A stretch of DNA of 64,000 nt, taken from assembly GCA_963576725.1 (NCBI GenBank), contig OY755252.1:49931394-49995393 (forward strand), written 5' to 3'. The first letter of the stretch is position 1. Each line of letters begins with the position of its first letter. Below the pieces are notes generated by a model. That model was not told the DNA's origin, ran no database searches, and saw only the letters and a list, made by a program, of their open reading frames with translations. Below are positions 34,623-46,339 of the stretch, piece after piece. The DNA is from Azorinus chamasolen. Lineage: Eukaryota; Mollusca; Bivalvia; Cardiida; Solecurtidae. A program made the translations under genes and the position numbers.

Positions 34623-35988
34623 TGCTGTGCCGTGTCACAATCTACTTATTATTCTGCATATCGTATCGATATATATACCTTTTAAATGATATCGAGTCCT
34701 GTACAACCTAGATTTCGGCAACTGTCACGTAGAATCGTTCGCTCCACATAAACTTTCCCGTAATTTTCGATCTTGACTTCCGGTTTTTACAAAGTCATAT
34801 TTTAGCGTCATTTCGCTATTTCTTGTTGAGATTTCGATAGTTATAGTTTATATAAGTCTCATAGAATCTATAACTCACTTGAAATGTCCCAACTCGCTCT
34901 ATTTTCCATGTAAAAGATGATGTTATTTCGACAACGCTACGTGCACTTTGCTTGTTGTTTTGATGACGTCAAGATGGGTATAAAAGGCGGCCCATTCTGA
35001 CGGAACGTCAGTATGTCTGTTACTCACTTAGAGAAAGGTCGACCGGATTCGGTCAATTGAAAACTGTTCACAATGAATAGGAACCTTGAGGTATTTTTAC
35101 CCAAAATGATATAGGAATATATAACCAGTCATAATTTACCCAGAATCACAAACTCACTCTACATTTAAAGCGGTTATCAGCACCTTTACCGGATCCGGTC
35201 AAACTCTTGTACTTTTACCCAATCCGGTGAAACTACCAAAACACTCTATTTTGTTATCAATAAGAGCAAATCTAGACTGCAGGTGAACATACTTTCAATA
35301 TATATTAGTTTATAATAGGCTACATATACAAAAGGTCCCATAAAACCTTATTTATTGTGATTTTGAATATTTTACCAGATCCGGTCAAATTGTAATTTTA
35401 CCAGATCCGGTAAACATCACCAGATTCGGTCAAACACTTTAATACCGTAACTTCAGCTTCCAAATGTGTGTTTATGAGTAAATATCACCTTTTACTAAAT
35501 TACATATAAAAACTGTTACGTAAAATCATAAATATTATCATTTTTAATATTTTACCAGATCCGGTCAAATTGTAATTTTACCAGATCCGGTAAATATTAC
35601 CAGATTCGGTCAACTCTTCAATACAGTAATTTCAACTCTTAATATGTGTTAAGGTGTCAGAACAATAGTTTGGGATAGAAAAGATGACAAATGCAATTGA
35701 TACAGTAGAATCTAGATCTGTATTTTAATGAGATTGTTGTGTTTATAGAATTGTAATAATTAGAGTTTAGGATTATTGAAGAATTATACAAATACAAACT
35801 AATATGACTGATATTTGAAACTTTGTCTTTTATTTCATGCCTTAAATCTCTGAAATAAGATCTCAGAGCGAGCCCACATTTATAATCAAAGCTAGATCCT
35901 GATCTAGCAGAATTGTGTGTTGATGTCCCTCAGGTCCAGCATCCTGACAAATGTTGAAAACTGAGATAACGCCTGTGGGGGCACAACA
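34623..35988 (+). repeat. 3' LTR (1366 bp)
   Basis: Same ends as the 5' LTR. Differences seen: C/A at 34925, G/A near 35156, three substitutions near 35300-35510, 5 bp fewer at the CRE-like site, and 16 bp more near 35059. Confidence 0.97.
34964..34985 (+). promoter_or_regulatory. 3' LTR promoter copy (CRE-like site and TATA box)
   Basis: TGACGTCA at 34964-34971 and TATAAAA at 34979-34985, only 7 bp apart because the ACGTC duplication of the 5' LTR is absent. It could drive read-out transcription into the repeats downstream. Confidence 0.55.
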
Positions 35989-37881
35989 ATACGCCCTCTT
36001 GCAAACTTTCTCTGATTCAACATGCCTTATAAGTGTTGACATTTTCTAATCTGTGCTTCAGATCTTGATTTCCATATTAAGGTGATATTATTTTTAAAAA
36101 AAATGAAGTCAATACCTTATTAAAAAAAATTACAGCTAATCCTCATATTTGCAGATTTTTGTAAAGTGCAACGGCCATAACTCTGTAAAGACAAACTGAA
36201 TGAACCTCAAAATAAACTCAGCTTCAAATTTTGTTGCTTAAAGCATTCGTGTTACGTTTCATTTATATCATTTTAATAGTTTTCCCAGAAAACAACAGAC
36301 AAACTAAAAGTTGACCGACAAACAAAGCAACGAACACACAAAGTTCAAGGACCATAACTTTAGAATAAAATGAAATATCAAAACCCTCGCAATATATGTG
36401 AAAATTCACATTAAGGTTTTACCATATAAAAAATTGTAGTAAATATCATTTCAAATGAAAAGGTTATGGCCATCCTGATATTTGCATAGATTTGCATTAT
36501 TTTTTTAAGTGCAAGGGCCATAACTCCGAAACAACAAATCAAATGATCCTCAGAATGGACTTAGCTTCAGGTCTTGATGCCTTAAACATGTGTATGAAGT
36601 TTCATTAATATCTGTCAAACAGTTTTCCCAGAAAACAGCGGACAAACTATATGCATATATTTGCATTATTTTTTAAGTAAAAGGTCCATAACTCCGAAAC
36701 GACAAATCAAATAAACATCAAAATCGACTCAGCATCATATCGTGATGCATTAAACATTTTTGTGAAGTTTAATTAATATCTCTCAAATAGTTTTTCCAGA
36801 AAACAGCGGACAAACTATTTGCATTATTTTTTAAGGACAAGGGTCATAACTCTGAAAAGAAAAATCAAATGATCCTCAGAATCAATTCATTTTCAGATCT
36901 TGATGCATTAAACATTTTTGTGAAGTTTCATTAATATCTCTCAAATAGCTTTCCCAGAAAACAGCAGACAAACTATTTGCATGTATTTGCATTATTTTTT
37001 AAGGACAAGGGCCATAACTCTGAAAAGAAAAATCAAATGATCCTTAGAATCAATTCAGTTTCAGATCTTGATGCATTAAACATTTGCGTGAAGTTCCATT
37101 AATATCTCTCAAATAGTTTTCTCAGAAAACGGCAGACAAACTATTTGCATGTATTTGCATTATTTTTTAAATACAAGGGCCATAACTCCGAAACGACAAA
37201 TCAAATGAACCTTAGAATTAGCTCAGCTTCAGATCTTGATGCATTTAACATTTGTGTGAAGTTTCATAAATATCTCTCAAATAGTTTTCCAAGAAAACAG
37301 CGGACAAACTATTCGCATATTTTTAGGACAAGGGCCATAACTCTGAAATGAAAAATCAAATGAACCTCAGAATCAACTCAGCTTCAGATCTTGACGCATT
37401 AAACATTTGTGTGAAGTTTCATTAATATCTGTCAAATAGTTTTCCCAGAAAACAGCGGACAAACTATTTGCATGTATTTGCACTATTTTTTAAGTAAAAG
37501 GGCCATAACTCCGAAACGACAAATCAAATGAACCTCAGAATCAACTCAGCTTCAGATCTTGATGCATAAAACATGTGTGTGAAGTTTCATTAATATATCT
37601 TAAATAGTTTTCCCAGAAAACAGCGGACAAACTATTTGCATATTTTTTAGGACAAGGGCCATAACTCTGAAATGAAAAATCAAATGAACCTCAGAATCAA
37701 CTCAGCTTCAGATCTTGATGCATTGAACATTTGTGTGAAGTTTCATTAATATCTGTCAAATAGTTTTCCCAGAAAACAGCGGACAAACAAAATGTTGACG
37801 GACGGACGAACGAACGAACGAACGGACGGACGGACAGGGCCACGACAATATACGACCACCTTTAATAGGTGGGCGTATAAA
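35989..37881. repeat. Tandem ~150-180-bp degenerate repeat with (GACG)n end and TATACGCCC-type termini
   Basis: About ten diverged units, each with GGGCCATAACTC, AAATCAAATGA, CTTGATGCATTAAAC, GTGAAGTTTCATTAATATC and TTTTCCCAGAAAACAGC blocks. The blocks recur near 36170, 36354, 36507, 36685, 36839, 37008, 37177, 37330, 37498 and 37655. It ends in a GACG/GAACG microsatellite (37797-37840) and a GGTGGGCGTATAAAA terminus. The left edge reads ATACGCCC, the inverse of that terminus, and is where the LTR retrotransposon inserted. ORFs in it are not coding. Confidence 0.85.
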
Positions 37882-38378
37882 AAAAACGAGCTTTAGCGAG
37901 TTTTTTTTATAGTTTTAAAAAGACGAATTTAATAAATCCAATAATCATGAACACGAATGCAAGATTCTATTTATAACATAACACACACAAATGTTATTTG
38001 CAGCCAATATTTCAACACTAACGTGGATTGTTATAAATTCTCCTTACATATAGAAAATAGAAATGATGAATGAAAGGTGTTATTAGGTTCGCTAGTAGGT
38101 CCAAAATTTCCAACTTTTTTTTGACTTACTGTCATATCAACCAGGATCTAATTCAGACCTCTTTGGTATTCAATTTAACTGTAATAGTGTATGATACAAA
38201 AACATACAGAAACACGTCAAAATAAATATTGAGTTACAGTTTTGACATACATAGTTACAAACACGCCACATTATGACGTCATTGTACACAACATGTGTCT
38301 ATGTAAAGCGCGCCATTTAAATGAAGACCCACATACAGTCGCCAACACGTCTGACACTCACTGTCAATAGGATTCAAA
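37882..38378. other. Unique sequence upstream of the small ORF
   Basis: Begins with a small hairpin (AACGAGCTTTAGCGAGTTTTT). A TGACGTCA site lies at 38274-38281, about 100 bp before the ORF at 38379, and the last ~150 bp is less AT-rich. A promoter is possible, but I see no TATA box. Confidence 0.4.
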
Positions 38379-38609
38379 ATGCGCCTTCGTTTTGGTATAT
38401 TAAGCCCTTCATCAGTGTTGTATACACATGGACATGGACATTTCCACCGAGAAAAAAATCTCGATTCAAGTTCAGTGAAAATGTTTGAAATGGACAAAAG
38501 ATTCAGTACGAACTGCTGCATAAAATGTGTTGGAACAGGAGGAAGATTTTCGCGATCACCTGAGTATAGCATATTTGAAATATGTTTGTGCTGTGCTGGA
38601 TTCAGATGA
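38379..38609 (+). CDS. Possible small protein with two CxxCxG motifs
   Basis: 76 codons starting at ATG in good context (A at -3, ATTCAAAATGCG) and ending TGA. The C-terminal half has CIKCVGTG and, 15 residues later, CLCCAGFR, spaced like a pair of CxxCxGxG repeats as in the zinc-binding region of DnaJ proteins. The N-terminal half has HGHGHFHRE, a His-rich patch. I do not recognise the protein as a whole and it could be a chance ORF or the first exon of a gene. It is the only ORF outside mobile elements that I would call a candidate host gene. A 127-codon antisense ORF covers the same stretch. Confidence 0.35.
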   Translation: MRLRFGILSPSSVLYTHGHGHFHREKNLDSSSVKMFEMDKRFSTNCCIKCVGTGGRFSRSPEYSIFEICLCCAGFR

Positions 38610-39319
38610 CTATAGTTGTTGATTGGCGAGATATTTTTATGAGTAGAAATCTGCATAAACAAAAGGACATGCGGCGAAGAAAATGCAAAGTTGTGGAGGC
38701 ATTTTCTATGTAGGATGGATCATTGTATGGGTCAGAGTAGCTGGTAGGTCTTTTTTGGCATACATTTTGTAGATAATTACTGACAGCGATTACAATTTGT
38801 ATTATTTTATCGAAATTAAGGCACAAGTGCCAACAGTCCTGTGCCATCTATCGAGACTCAGTCGTTGACAGGTATGTCACCGTTCGCCAGTTTGTTTGTT
38901 TTGACAGCGCGTATGAATCCGGTTCCGTCGTTTGAATGTTATTCACTAGTGAATATATGCCCGTGAATATCAAAAAATAAATGATAGTGTTACGTCACGC
39001 TGAAGCCACGAGTTATGTTATAAAATAGTATATTAAAGTGACAGTCCCTACAATAAACGCATGTGCTCAATAATATCGTAAAACTTCGTATGTGTTATGT
39101 TCAATCATTATTATTAAGATTGTCAATTTGAACTTATATCGAAAAAGGCTCCTGTGGTACAAAATCAGTCGTTTTCTTCGATACTTATTGTTTATGGTAC
39201 AACAAAGTAATATCGGTCTGTATACATTTAAAGATTGAATTACATTGTTATTGTGTTCATCAATGTATAAATCCAGACCTGATCACACACAACTTGCATG
39301 AATACCGAAGGAATTCATG
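38610..39319. other. Unique sequence, no gene seen
   Basis: No recognised repeat or coding region. An 81-codon antisense ORF (38602-38847) has no recognisable motif. Confidence 0.5.
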
Positions 39320-39661
39320 TAAAAAGTTGATCATGATCACATCATAAATGAAAGTATAAAAGACAGAATAAAAGTATACGTTAAAGATTACGATGACCTC
39401 CTATCAACAGAAAACAGGCGTATACTACAAATGTATGGCCACATCACAAGATCAAATGGACTCTCAAATATCATTCTCAAAGGTAAAATCGAGGGAGGGG
39501 GACGTAGAGGACGACAAAAGAAGAAGTGGGTCGACAACATCGAGGAATGGACAGGCAAAACATTTGCAGAGACGCAAAACCTGGCACACAACAGACAAAC
39601 TTGGAAGAAGCTGGTGAGAACGTCAATCTCGCGGTGCCCCCACGACTCTGTCCAGAGTTAA
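39320..39661 (+). pseudogene. Non-LTR retrotransposon, C-terminal RT-ORF fragment
   Basis: About 110 codons, in frame from about 39320 to TAA. The segments LLSTENRRIL, MYGHITRSNGLSNIILKG, GGRRGRQKKKWVDNIEEWTG and WKKLVRTS are the familiar C-terminal tail of animal endonuclease-reverse-transcriptase ORFs (WYGHxxRS ... GRRRGRQKKRWEDNIxEWTG). All catalytic RT domains are missing and no poly(A) follows, so this is a dead 5'-truncated remnant. Confidence 0.8.
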
Positions 39662-40610
39662 GGGACGCAGGTGATGATTAATAAGTTCCTGCTACAAGAC
39701 GTCGATATAATGTAATTGTCAAATAATAATGACATTATTCGGTGCCTTATCAGCAGGAACAAACACGTTTTGTATGGAAATCCTGTAAACCCTTTTTATG
39801 ATGTCTAAATGAAATTCTAGGTTTAGGTTTTGTAAAACATACAATACTGTCTTGAATAAGAGTGTATGCAACTGTTTGATGATTTAAAGAAAAAGAGATG
39901 TTTTTTAAAACTCGTTGGTGTACGTTTGTAGAAAAGTCGCGAGCCAGTTATGTACGGTTTGTAGGGATCGAATGTACGGTTTGTAGCGATCAAACTGTAC
40001 GAATGTTGCGATTTATCTGTACGAGTGTAGCGTTATATGTACTGTATAATGTCAATTAAAGATGTATATGATGCACACCTCAACCAAATCGTACCAATAT
40101 AAACAAAAATACTTTATGTAAATATTACGACCAGGTCGTTATTCGTCTTAAAATATTTGTTCACTGCGTAAAGTCCTTTTTCTAGGGCTGACGTTTTAAG
40201 AGACAAACTTTCCTGTTTTTGTTTCGAAAACATCCATAATCCACAGTTATTCCGTGACAAATCAGAAAACGAATACACATAGTGTAGAAAGCTACATTAC
40301 CTTAAGGCGATGTAGTCTCAATTAAGGGGTTTAGGCCATTGCTGCACGTGTTATCCGTGCATTTGTGGCGTGTAAGGGTTAACCCTCATCAGGCATTCAG
40401 ATTGAGACACAGAATCCTCTCTGCCGGTGTAATTATTGTTTAAACTCCGTAACCTTCAGCGAACCCTTCAAATATTTGAAAATACCAGTTTACTTTAACC
40501 TTTGGGAAAGGTGGTTTCCCTGTTTTATGGCAAACAGTGCAGATCCTGATCAAAGGGTTCCGTCATAAGACATATTGAATACCTATATCAAGTAAAGGGA
40601 TTAGTACCTC
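39662..40610. other. No gene; short degenerate TGTACG repeats
   Basis: Near 39950-40050 the motif TGTACG(G/A)NTGTAGCGAT recurs four or five times. The rest is AT-rich without recognised features. Confidence 0.5.
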
Positions 40611-40790
40611 ACTGGTGACCTTGACCTTTGACCTAATGACCTCAAAAACAATAGGGATTATCTAGTCGTCATGACCAACCACCACAGCAAGTTTGAAGCT
40701 TCTACGCCAAGCCGTTTATCAATTATTGATAGGAAACCGTTCGGTCTACCGACCGACCGACATGTGCCAAGCAATATATCCCCATTTGTT
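40611..40790 (+). repeat. Bivalve-type dispersed repeat (TGACCTTTGACCT)
   Basis: The segment CTGGTGACCTTGACCTTTGACC, then ATGACCTCAAAA, ATAGGGATTATCTA and ATGACCAACCA, then AGTTTGAAG and a CCGACCGACCGAC microsatellite, matches a repeat layout I know from bivalve genomes. Confidence 0.55.
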
Positions 40791-41564
40791 TCAAAATAGG
40801 GCTATAATAAGATTCATTACACGCAGAAATGTCCAGTCTCTGAAATACACACCATTGAAGCCAATCACTGGCCGGAAAATTACTGTACTGAGACGGTCAA
40901 CTCCAACTCAGTTTTAGTCAACCGAGTCACTACCGACACATGTATATGTCACAAGGACAAACTCTGATCCTAATACATCCTAAGGACACTCGACGACTCT
41001 AATAGTACATATTCTGATCACGGTCTGTCCAAGGACAAACTGTAATTCTATCATGCAAATTCACAATTCTACTGGAAGAATTTATTATTAGTTTTAGATA
41101 TGACACTTTAATTCTTCTAGGAAAATGTATAATTCTACTAGAAGAATTTACAATTAGTGTTTTGTATGACACTTTAACTCTACAAAGAAAAATCTACAAT
41201 TCTACTGGAAGAATATATTATTTTAAGATCACAAGTCTATATTCAAAACATGACAAACACAACATGATTATGAATGATTAAAAAAGAGGATAGGAGTTTT
41301 TCCTAGGAGAGACTGCGATCGCAATCTGTCCTGGGAGAATCGGCGATTGTCCTGTATCGCAATTTTTACTGTAACATAATTATACATGTGCATGTGTTGA
41401 CAACTGCGAGTCGCTCCGGAAAATATCCAGGGTCATAGAAATAGAAACTTTGTGGTTGACATCGACAGTAAGGTTAATTCTTATGTTATATTTAATAAAG
41501 GAGAGTGGACTCGGACTGTATTATGAGATTCGGTGTGACTTTCGTTGTCTTTAGTCGTGAAAAT
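40791..41564. other. No gene; ~75-bp direct duplication
   Basis: Between 41055 and 41225 a block with AATTCTACTGGAAGAATTTA and ATGACACTTTAA occurs about 2.5 times in tandem. Nothing else is recognised. Confidence 0.5.
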
Positions 41565-41864
41565 GTACATGTATGTGTGGGAAGCGACTCGGTCGACTAA
41601 AGCTAATGTACATGTATGTGTGGGTAGCGACTCGGTCGACTAAAGCTAATGTACATGTAAGTGTGGGTAGCGGCTCGGTCGACTAAAGCTAATGTACATG
41701 TATGTGTGGGTAGCGACTCAGTCGACTAAAGCTAATGTACATGTATGTGTGGGTAGCGACTCGGTCGACTAAAGCTAATGTACATGTATGTGTGGGTAGC
41801 GACTCGGTCGATTAAAGCTAATGTACATGTATGTGTCGGTAGCGACTCGGTCGACTAAAGCTAA
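41565..41864 (+). repeat. 43-bp minisatellite, seven copies
   Basis: Each unit has GTACATGTATGTGTGGG, then TAGCGACTCGGTCGACTAAAG and CTAAT. Copies differ by one or two bases. GGTCGACT contains the SalI-type palindrome GTCGAC. Confidence 0.95.
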
Positions 41865-42119
41865 GTTGCAGTATATCGTCTCAGCACTGTAATTTTTCGG
41901 TTAATGACCGGCATCAATGGCGTGTATTTCAAAGTCTAGAATTTCTGCGTGTAATAAATATCGAGCCGAAATTGACGCCGTAACAAGACGTTTAATGTAG
42001 TTGGTGCATTTCTTCTGCCATTTTGGACCATTGAGTTACACATCTTTACACAGTATTATACTATACGAACAAATAAATCAAAACTTTTTTAAACGGCCGT
42101 CTTCAGACGTATTATGTGA

Positions 42120-42273
42120 AACCCTTCGGCGGGCGGTCGGGCGTCTCGATTAGTTTCTGGACGATAACTGTAGTTCTGTATGTCCGATCTTCATGAAACT
42201 TCACATGTGCATTGATATCAATGAGGACAGGAACCCTTTTGAATATGGGTTTCGCCCGACCAAGGTTCAGGTC
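42120..42273 (+). repeat. Diverged ~165-bp repeat unit, interrupted by the next element
   Basis: The block GGGCGTCTCGATT, GACGATAACT, CATGAAACTTCACATGTGCA and AATGAGGACAGGAACCC is found again twice at 43486-43840. Confidence 0.7.
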
Positions 42274-43469
42274 ATTATGTCTCCCCCATTTATGGAGAGA
42301 CATATTGTTTTTGCCAGAGTTGTCTGTCCGTCCGTCCGTCCGTCCGTCCGTCCGTCCGTCTGTCCGTCCGTCCGTCCGTCCGTCCATCCGTCCATCCGTC
42401 TGTCCGTCATAAACTTGTGTCGCGCGTATCTCTGAAACCAGTTGGGCTAGAGTCACCAAACTTCACAGGAATGTTCACCAGCATGAGTTGTTGTGCACCT
42501 GGGGATTTGGAATTGTCTACCCCTGATAAATTTGGAGTTATTGTCCCTGATGACTTAAAATTAGAAAAACTTTGTGTCGCGCGTATCTCTGAAACCGCTA
42601 GTACTAGAGTCACAAAACTTCACAGGAATGGTTACCAGCATGAGTTGTTGTGCACCTATGTTTTTTGAATTGTCTCCCCATGATAATACTTGAGTTATTG
42701 TCCCTGATTTGAACACTTAAATTTATACAACATTTGTGTCGCGCGTATCTCTGAAACCAGTAGGGCTAGAGTCACTAAACTTCACAGGATTGTTCATTGG
42801 CATGAGTTGTTTTGCTCTTGGGTATTTTGAATTGTCTCCCCTGTTAACTTTGGAGTAACTGCCCCTGATGACTTAAAATTAGACAAACTTTACTTAGTGC
42901 TGTGCATATCTCTGAAACCACTAGGGCTAGAGTCACCAAACTTCATAGGAATATTGACCAGCATGAGTTGTTGTGCACCTGTTTTTTTTAATTGTCTCCC
43001 CTTGATAACTTTGGAGTTATGCCCCTGATACGATAACTTAAAATTAGAGAAACTTTGTGCTGCACGTACCTCTGAAACCAGTAGGGTTAGAGTCACCAAA
43101 CTTCACAGGTATGTTCATCAGCATGTGTTGTTGTGCATCTGAGTTTAATAATTGTCACCCTCTGATAACTTTGGAGTTACTGCCCCTTATGACTTAAAAT
43201 AAGAGAATCTTTACTTTGTGGTGTGTGTATCTCTGAAACCACTAGTACTAGAGTCACCAAACTTCACAGGAATGTTGACCAGCATGACATTGTGTTGTTG
43301 TGTACTCGGTTTTGTTTTAATTGTCTCACCTTGATAATGTTGCAGTTATTGCCCCTGATGACTTAAAATTAGACCCTGATACGTTTGGAGTTAGACAGTA
43401 CCCTTGTGTATTGGAAAGAGGATGGGAGGGGGAGACATCTGTTATTGTGACAAAAACCAACATCTAGTT
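42274..43469 (+). mobile_element. CCGT-bearing tandem-unit element, copy 1
   Basis: Begins ATTATGTCTCCCCCATTTATGG, which folds back on itself (ATGTCTC and GAGAGACAT). Next come a CCGT microsatellite (about 42325-42405) and then about seven ~160-bp units with GTATCTCTGAAACC, CTAGAGTCACCAAACTTCAC and GTTGTTGTGCACCT blocks. It ends GGGGGAGACAT about 31 bp before its edge. ATGTCTCCCCC at the left and GGGGGAGACAT at the right form an 11-bp inverted pair. A second copy lies at 58366. The PSVRPSV-type ORFs are products of the microsatellite. I find no clear target duplication. Confidence 0.75.
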
Positions 43470-43485
43470 TATTTCTGAAAATATA

Positions 43486-43840
43486 TTGTGGCGGGCGGGC
43501 GTCTCGATTCGTTTCCCGACAATAACTTTAGTTCTGTTCTTCATGAAACTTCACATGTGCATGTATATCAATGAGGACAGGAACCCTTTAGAATATTGGC
43601 TTTGTGTGAACAATGTCAATGTCATTTTTCCTAAAAATAGATTGTTTTTCAGTAGAATCCTTCCGTTTCTGGACGATAACTTAAGTTCTGTATATCCAAT
43701 ATTTACGAAACTTTACATATGCATTGATATCGATGAGGGCAGGAATATTATTGAATATGGGTTTTGCCCAACAAAGGTCAATGTCACTTTTCCTAAAAAT
43801 AGATCGTTTGTCCGTAACATGTTTCGTTTAGGGGCTTATA
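43486..43840 (+). repeat. Two further diverged ~165-bp repeat units
   Basis: The same blocks as at 42120-42273 occur twice in tandem, each ending TTTCCTAAAAATAGAT. Confidence 0.7.
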
Positions 43841-44636
43841 TAGATTAATGGTAAAAAAATATTACTTTCCGTGAACTATTGCTACCTGATATGGAGTAAT
43901 GGCATTTCAACTAAAGGCATTTGATGGGCAAATTTTGTGACATTTTGGCGCATTGTTTGCTGTTAAAGTATGATTTCTAAACGTATTTGAAGATGTTTGT
44001 AAGTAGTATTAAATTTTGTGAAACTGTCAAGCGCCTGGCACCTGTGGTGTCACCCACGTATCACATATCTTATTTAGATCAAAACTTTAGCCAGAGGTAT
44101 CTGACAAGTGCCGTTTCAGGTTTGCGAATATAGCTGATTATATAGAAAGGTCGTAAAGGATTAAGAAACACGGTGCATACTATATTGAAACATTCATGAA
44201 GGTGGACAATCTTATGTGAGAATCTTATGCACCTCCGTGGAAAAAAATGTAAAACGATGTTTTTCACCAAAAAATGCATAATTTTCAATAGGAGTTTACC
44301 TTGTTTTGGTTATTGAAAATCATATCAATATTGGAAATAATGGAACATGGAAAGGTTTACCAAAATGTTTGACATGCCAAAGACATGTTTGTTGGTATTC
44401 CAGATAAGAGTAAAATGATTTTTTTTTGAGATTTTCAGAAATTCCCAATTTTCGTTTTTTATTACATGGATGCCTATAGGACCTTGGCATAAACCAACTC
44501 ACTGGAGTCTGTAGTATGACAGTTTGACAATACTTCATGTAAATATTGTCGAAATTCATTTATGTATATGGAACATACAGGATGCCAAAGTTGTAGGGTC
44601 ATTGCATAAACCCTATGGGAAAAGTACCACTGACCC
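43841..44636. other. No gene or known repeat seen
   Basis: AT-rich. Short ORFs only, without motifs. Confidence 0.5.
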
Positions 44637-45141
44637 TTAAATATTTTTGTTGAGTGTATATATTACTAGACCGCCTGACCGGCTCGTTTCGTCTTTCCTG
44701 TATAAACGATATTGTTCTAACTCTAAGTTACATGATTCAAAATCATTTGATAGATGGGTTTCAGTAAAACAAACTACTTCAAAATCTGCAAAGAACGCGT
44801 CAATAAAATCTAATTTATGTCCAATGCTCCGAATGTTTAGATGAGCCACCGAGAGATTAGCAGCGTGTGTGTTCGGGCATGTTACTCTTCGGACCGAGAT
44901 TTGATTCGACATCACCAGACAACAGAAGCAGTAAAAGAAGCATAATCGAGCAAGTATTGTTTGATAGCTGGTATTTAAAATTATGTATAATACATGTACT
45001 GCAAACAGTCAGTAGTATAGAATTTGTTACTAAATTAAGTTTAAAAGGAGACAAAAAGAAGACATGTTTGCTTTTAAAACTTTGTGTAGTTAAGTAGAAG
45101 TTTCCGATGACTGCTCTCCATTGAATTACGTCATTACCCAT
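44637..45141 (-). pseudogene. Non-LTR retrotransposon N-terminal fragment: 2A-like leader plus endonuclease start
   Basis: Read on the minus strand. The first frame (45141-44857) ends in a leucine run followed by SGDVESNLGP. That is one residue away from the 2A ribosome-skipping motif, which requires NPGP. A frame change then leads to SVAHLNIRSIGHKLDFID and CFTETHLSND, the opening motifs of the apurinic-type endonuclease of CR1/Jockey-like elements (LNIRSI with the catalytic Asn, and E in TETHL). It stops after about 90 residues. Both ends are truncated and it is non-functional. Confidence 0.8.
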
Positions 45142-45717
45142 TTGGTAATAGGAATACTTTTAAAATACATGAGCTAGCTATGGATGTACTTTGAACATGT
45201 GTGAGTGTGCATAGCAGCACTGAGACAAGAGAAAGGTGAAAGACTGGAGAACAAATAGAAAGACATTTGTGAAGAGATATGGTAAAAGAAGAAAAAAGAA
45301 GATTAACGTTGTAAAAAGCATTTAAGATATCAGTGAGATATCAACGAAGTGGTTGAATATTGTGTTTTTTGTTCAGCGCTGTATATGAAAAATGTAGCGA
45401 CAGGGATATTTAAAGTTAATAAAGTAAATGTAATTCCACACCGACCGATCCGCAAGGATGTGCACTGGGCATATGCATTATTACACAGAAGCCTTATATC
45501 CAAATAGGTTCGGAGTAGTGGCTTAGATAAATATATAATTATAAATGAATACATTTGCAACAGCAATGTGGACCTTAAATCCCGAAAGAAATTGGGATTT
45601 GACTTTGAAATTACTTTGCAATAGATTATTTCAATATTATTACAAGATAAGAGAAATAATGTATGTATGGTGACATGATTGAGTAATAAATGAAAACAAG
45701 TACGATGACAACATAAC
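45142..45717. other. No gene seen
   Basis: A 129-codon antisense ORF (45330-45719) has no recognised motif or repeat support. Nothing else is seen. Confidence 0.45.
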
Positions 45718-45990
45718 ATAACAAAACAATGACTGTGATCACGTATGTTAACTTGTCATGAAATGGAAATGAGTCATATGATTTGAAGTCTCATAAAATA
45801 TTTGTCAATATCATTAACATCATTTAGTAACAACAATCATTGACAGCAGCATCGTCAAAATAATAACAATCAATTTCGCTGAACTGATATCACTGTATTA
45901 TTATGGATTGATATAACTTGATACCCTCTTCGAGCATGTATTGCCCAATACAAACATGTCCTTAACTTTTTGTGATATTTCAATTTACTA
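45718..45990 (+). repeat. ~275-bp duplicated segment, copy A
   Basis: Starts ACATAACAAAACAATGACTG and shares long blocks with 46340-46625, including AACATCATTTAGTA, CAATCATTGACAGCAGCATC and GTCCTTAACTTTTTGTGA. Copies are about 90% alike by eye. Confidence 0.85.
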
Positions 45991-46339
45991 AAAATTTGCA
46001 CAAAGTAAACAATCGTTCATGGGATATGCTGCGAGACGGGCTGAATGCAGAGGCACGGACACAGACGCACGAACACATGTACTCACAGACGAACGGACGA
46101 CGCTAACCTATGGTAGTGAATACATACATAAAGTTTTATCGAAGCTGTTTCTGGAGTATGGCTACAGATGTACACGAATGCTTATATTTGAGACTTAGAC
46201 CGTAAGACGGTAGTGAATATTCATGAACAATCTCCAACAATTTCTGAAATGTGACTGGATATAACAATAGGTTAAAGTTATAGCGAGCAAAGGGACATAA
46301 CTGTGTCGTTCCATGACAGTAATAAATTAAAAAGTACGA

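Larger units (their letters stand above)
24483..35988 (+). mobile_element. Ty3/gypsy-type LTR retrotransposon, near full length
   Basis: 11,506 bp with direct LTRs, primer site, gag, pol in the order protease-RT-RNase H-integrase (the Ty3/gypsy order), purine tract, and a 4-bp flanking duplication ATAC (24479-24482 and 35989-35992). LTR ends are TGCTGTG and CACAACA, a near-perfect inverted pair. The LTRs differ by about five substitutions and two indels by eye, so it is a recent insertion. Pol is broken into three frames and there is no env ORF. The copy may be autonomous only if the frame changes are bypassed in translation. The RT-integrase break looks like real damage. Confidence 0.96.

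Noticed and set aside
38279..38662. 127-codon antisense ORF over the small candidate gene
   Set aside because: No recognisable motif. The plus-strand ORF has better start context and the CxxCxG pattern, so I kept only that one.
42193..42435. PSVRPSVRPSV repeat protein (also at 58246-58746)
   Set aside because: Translation of the CCGT microsatellite and repeat flanks.
45330..45719. 129-codon antisense ORF
   Set aside because: Composition typical of AT-rich noise and no recognisable domain.
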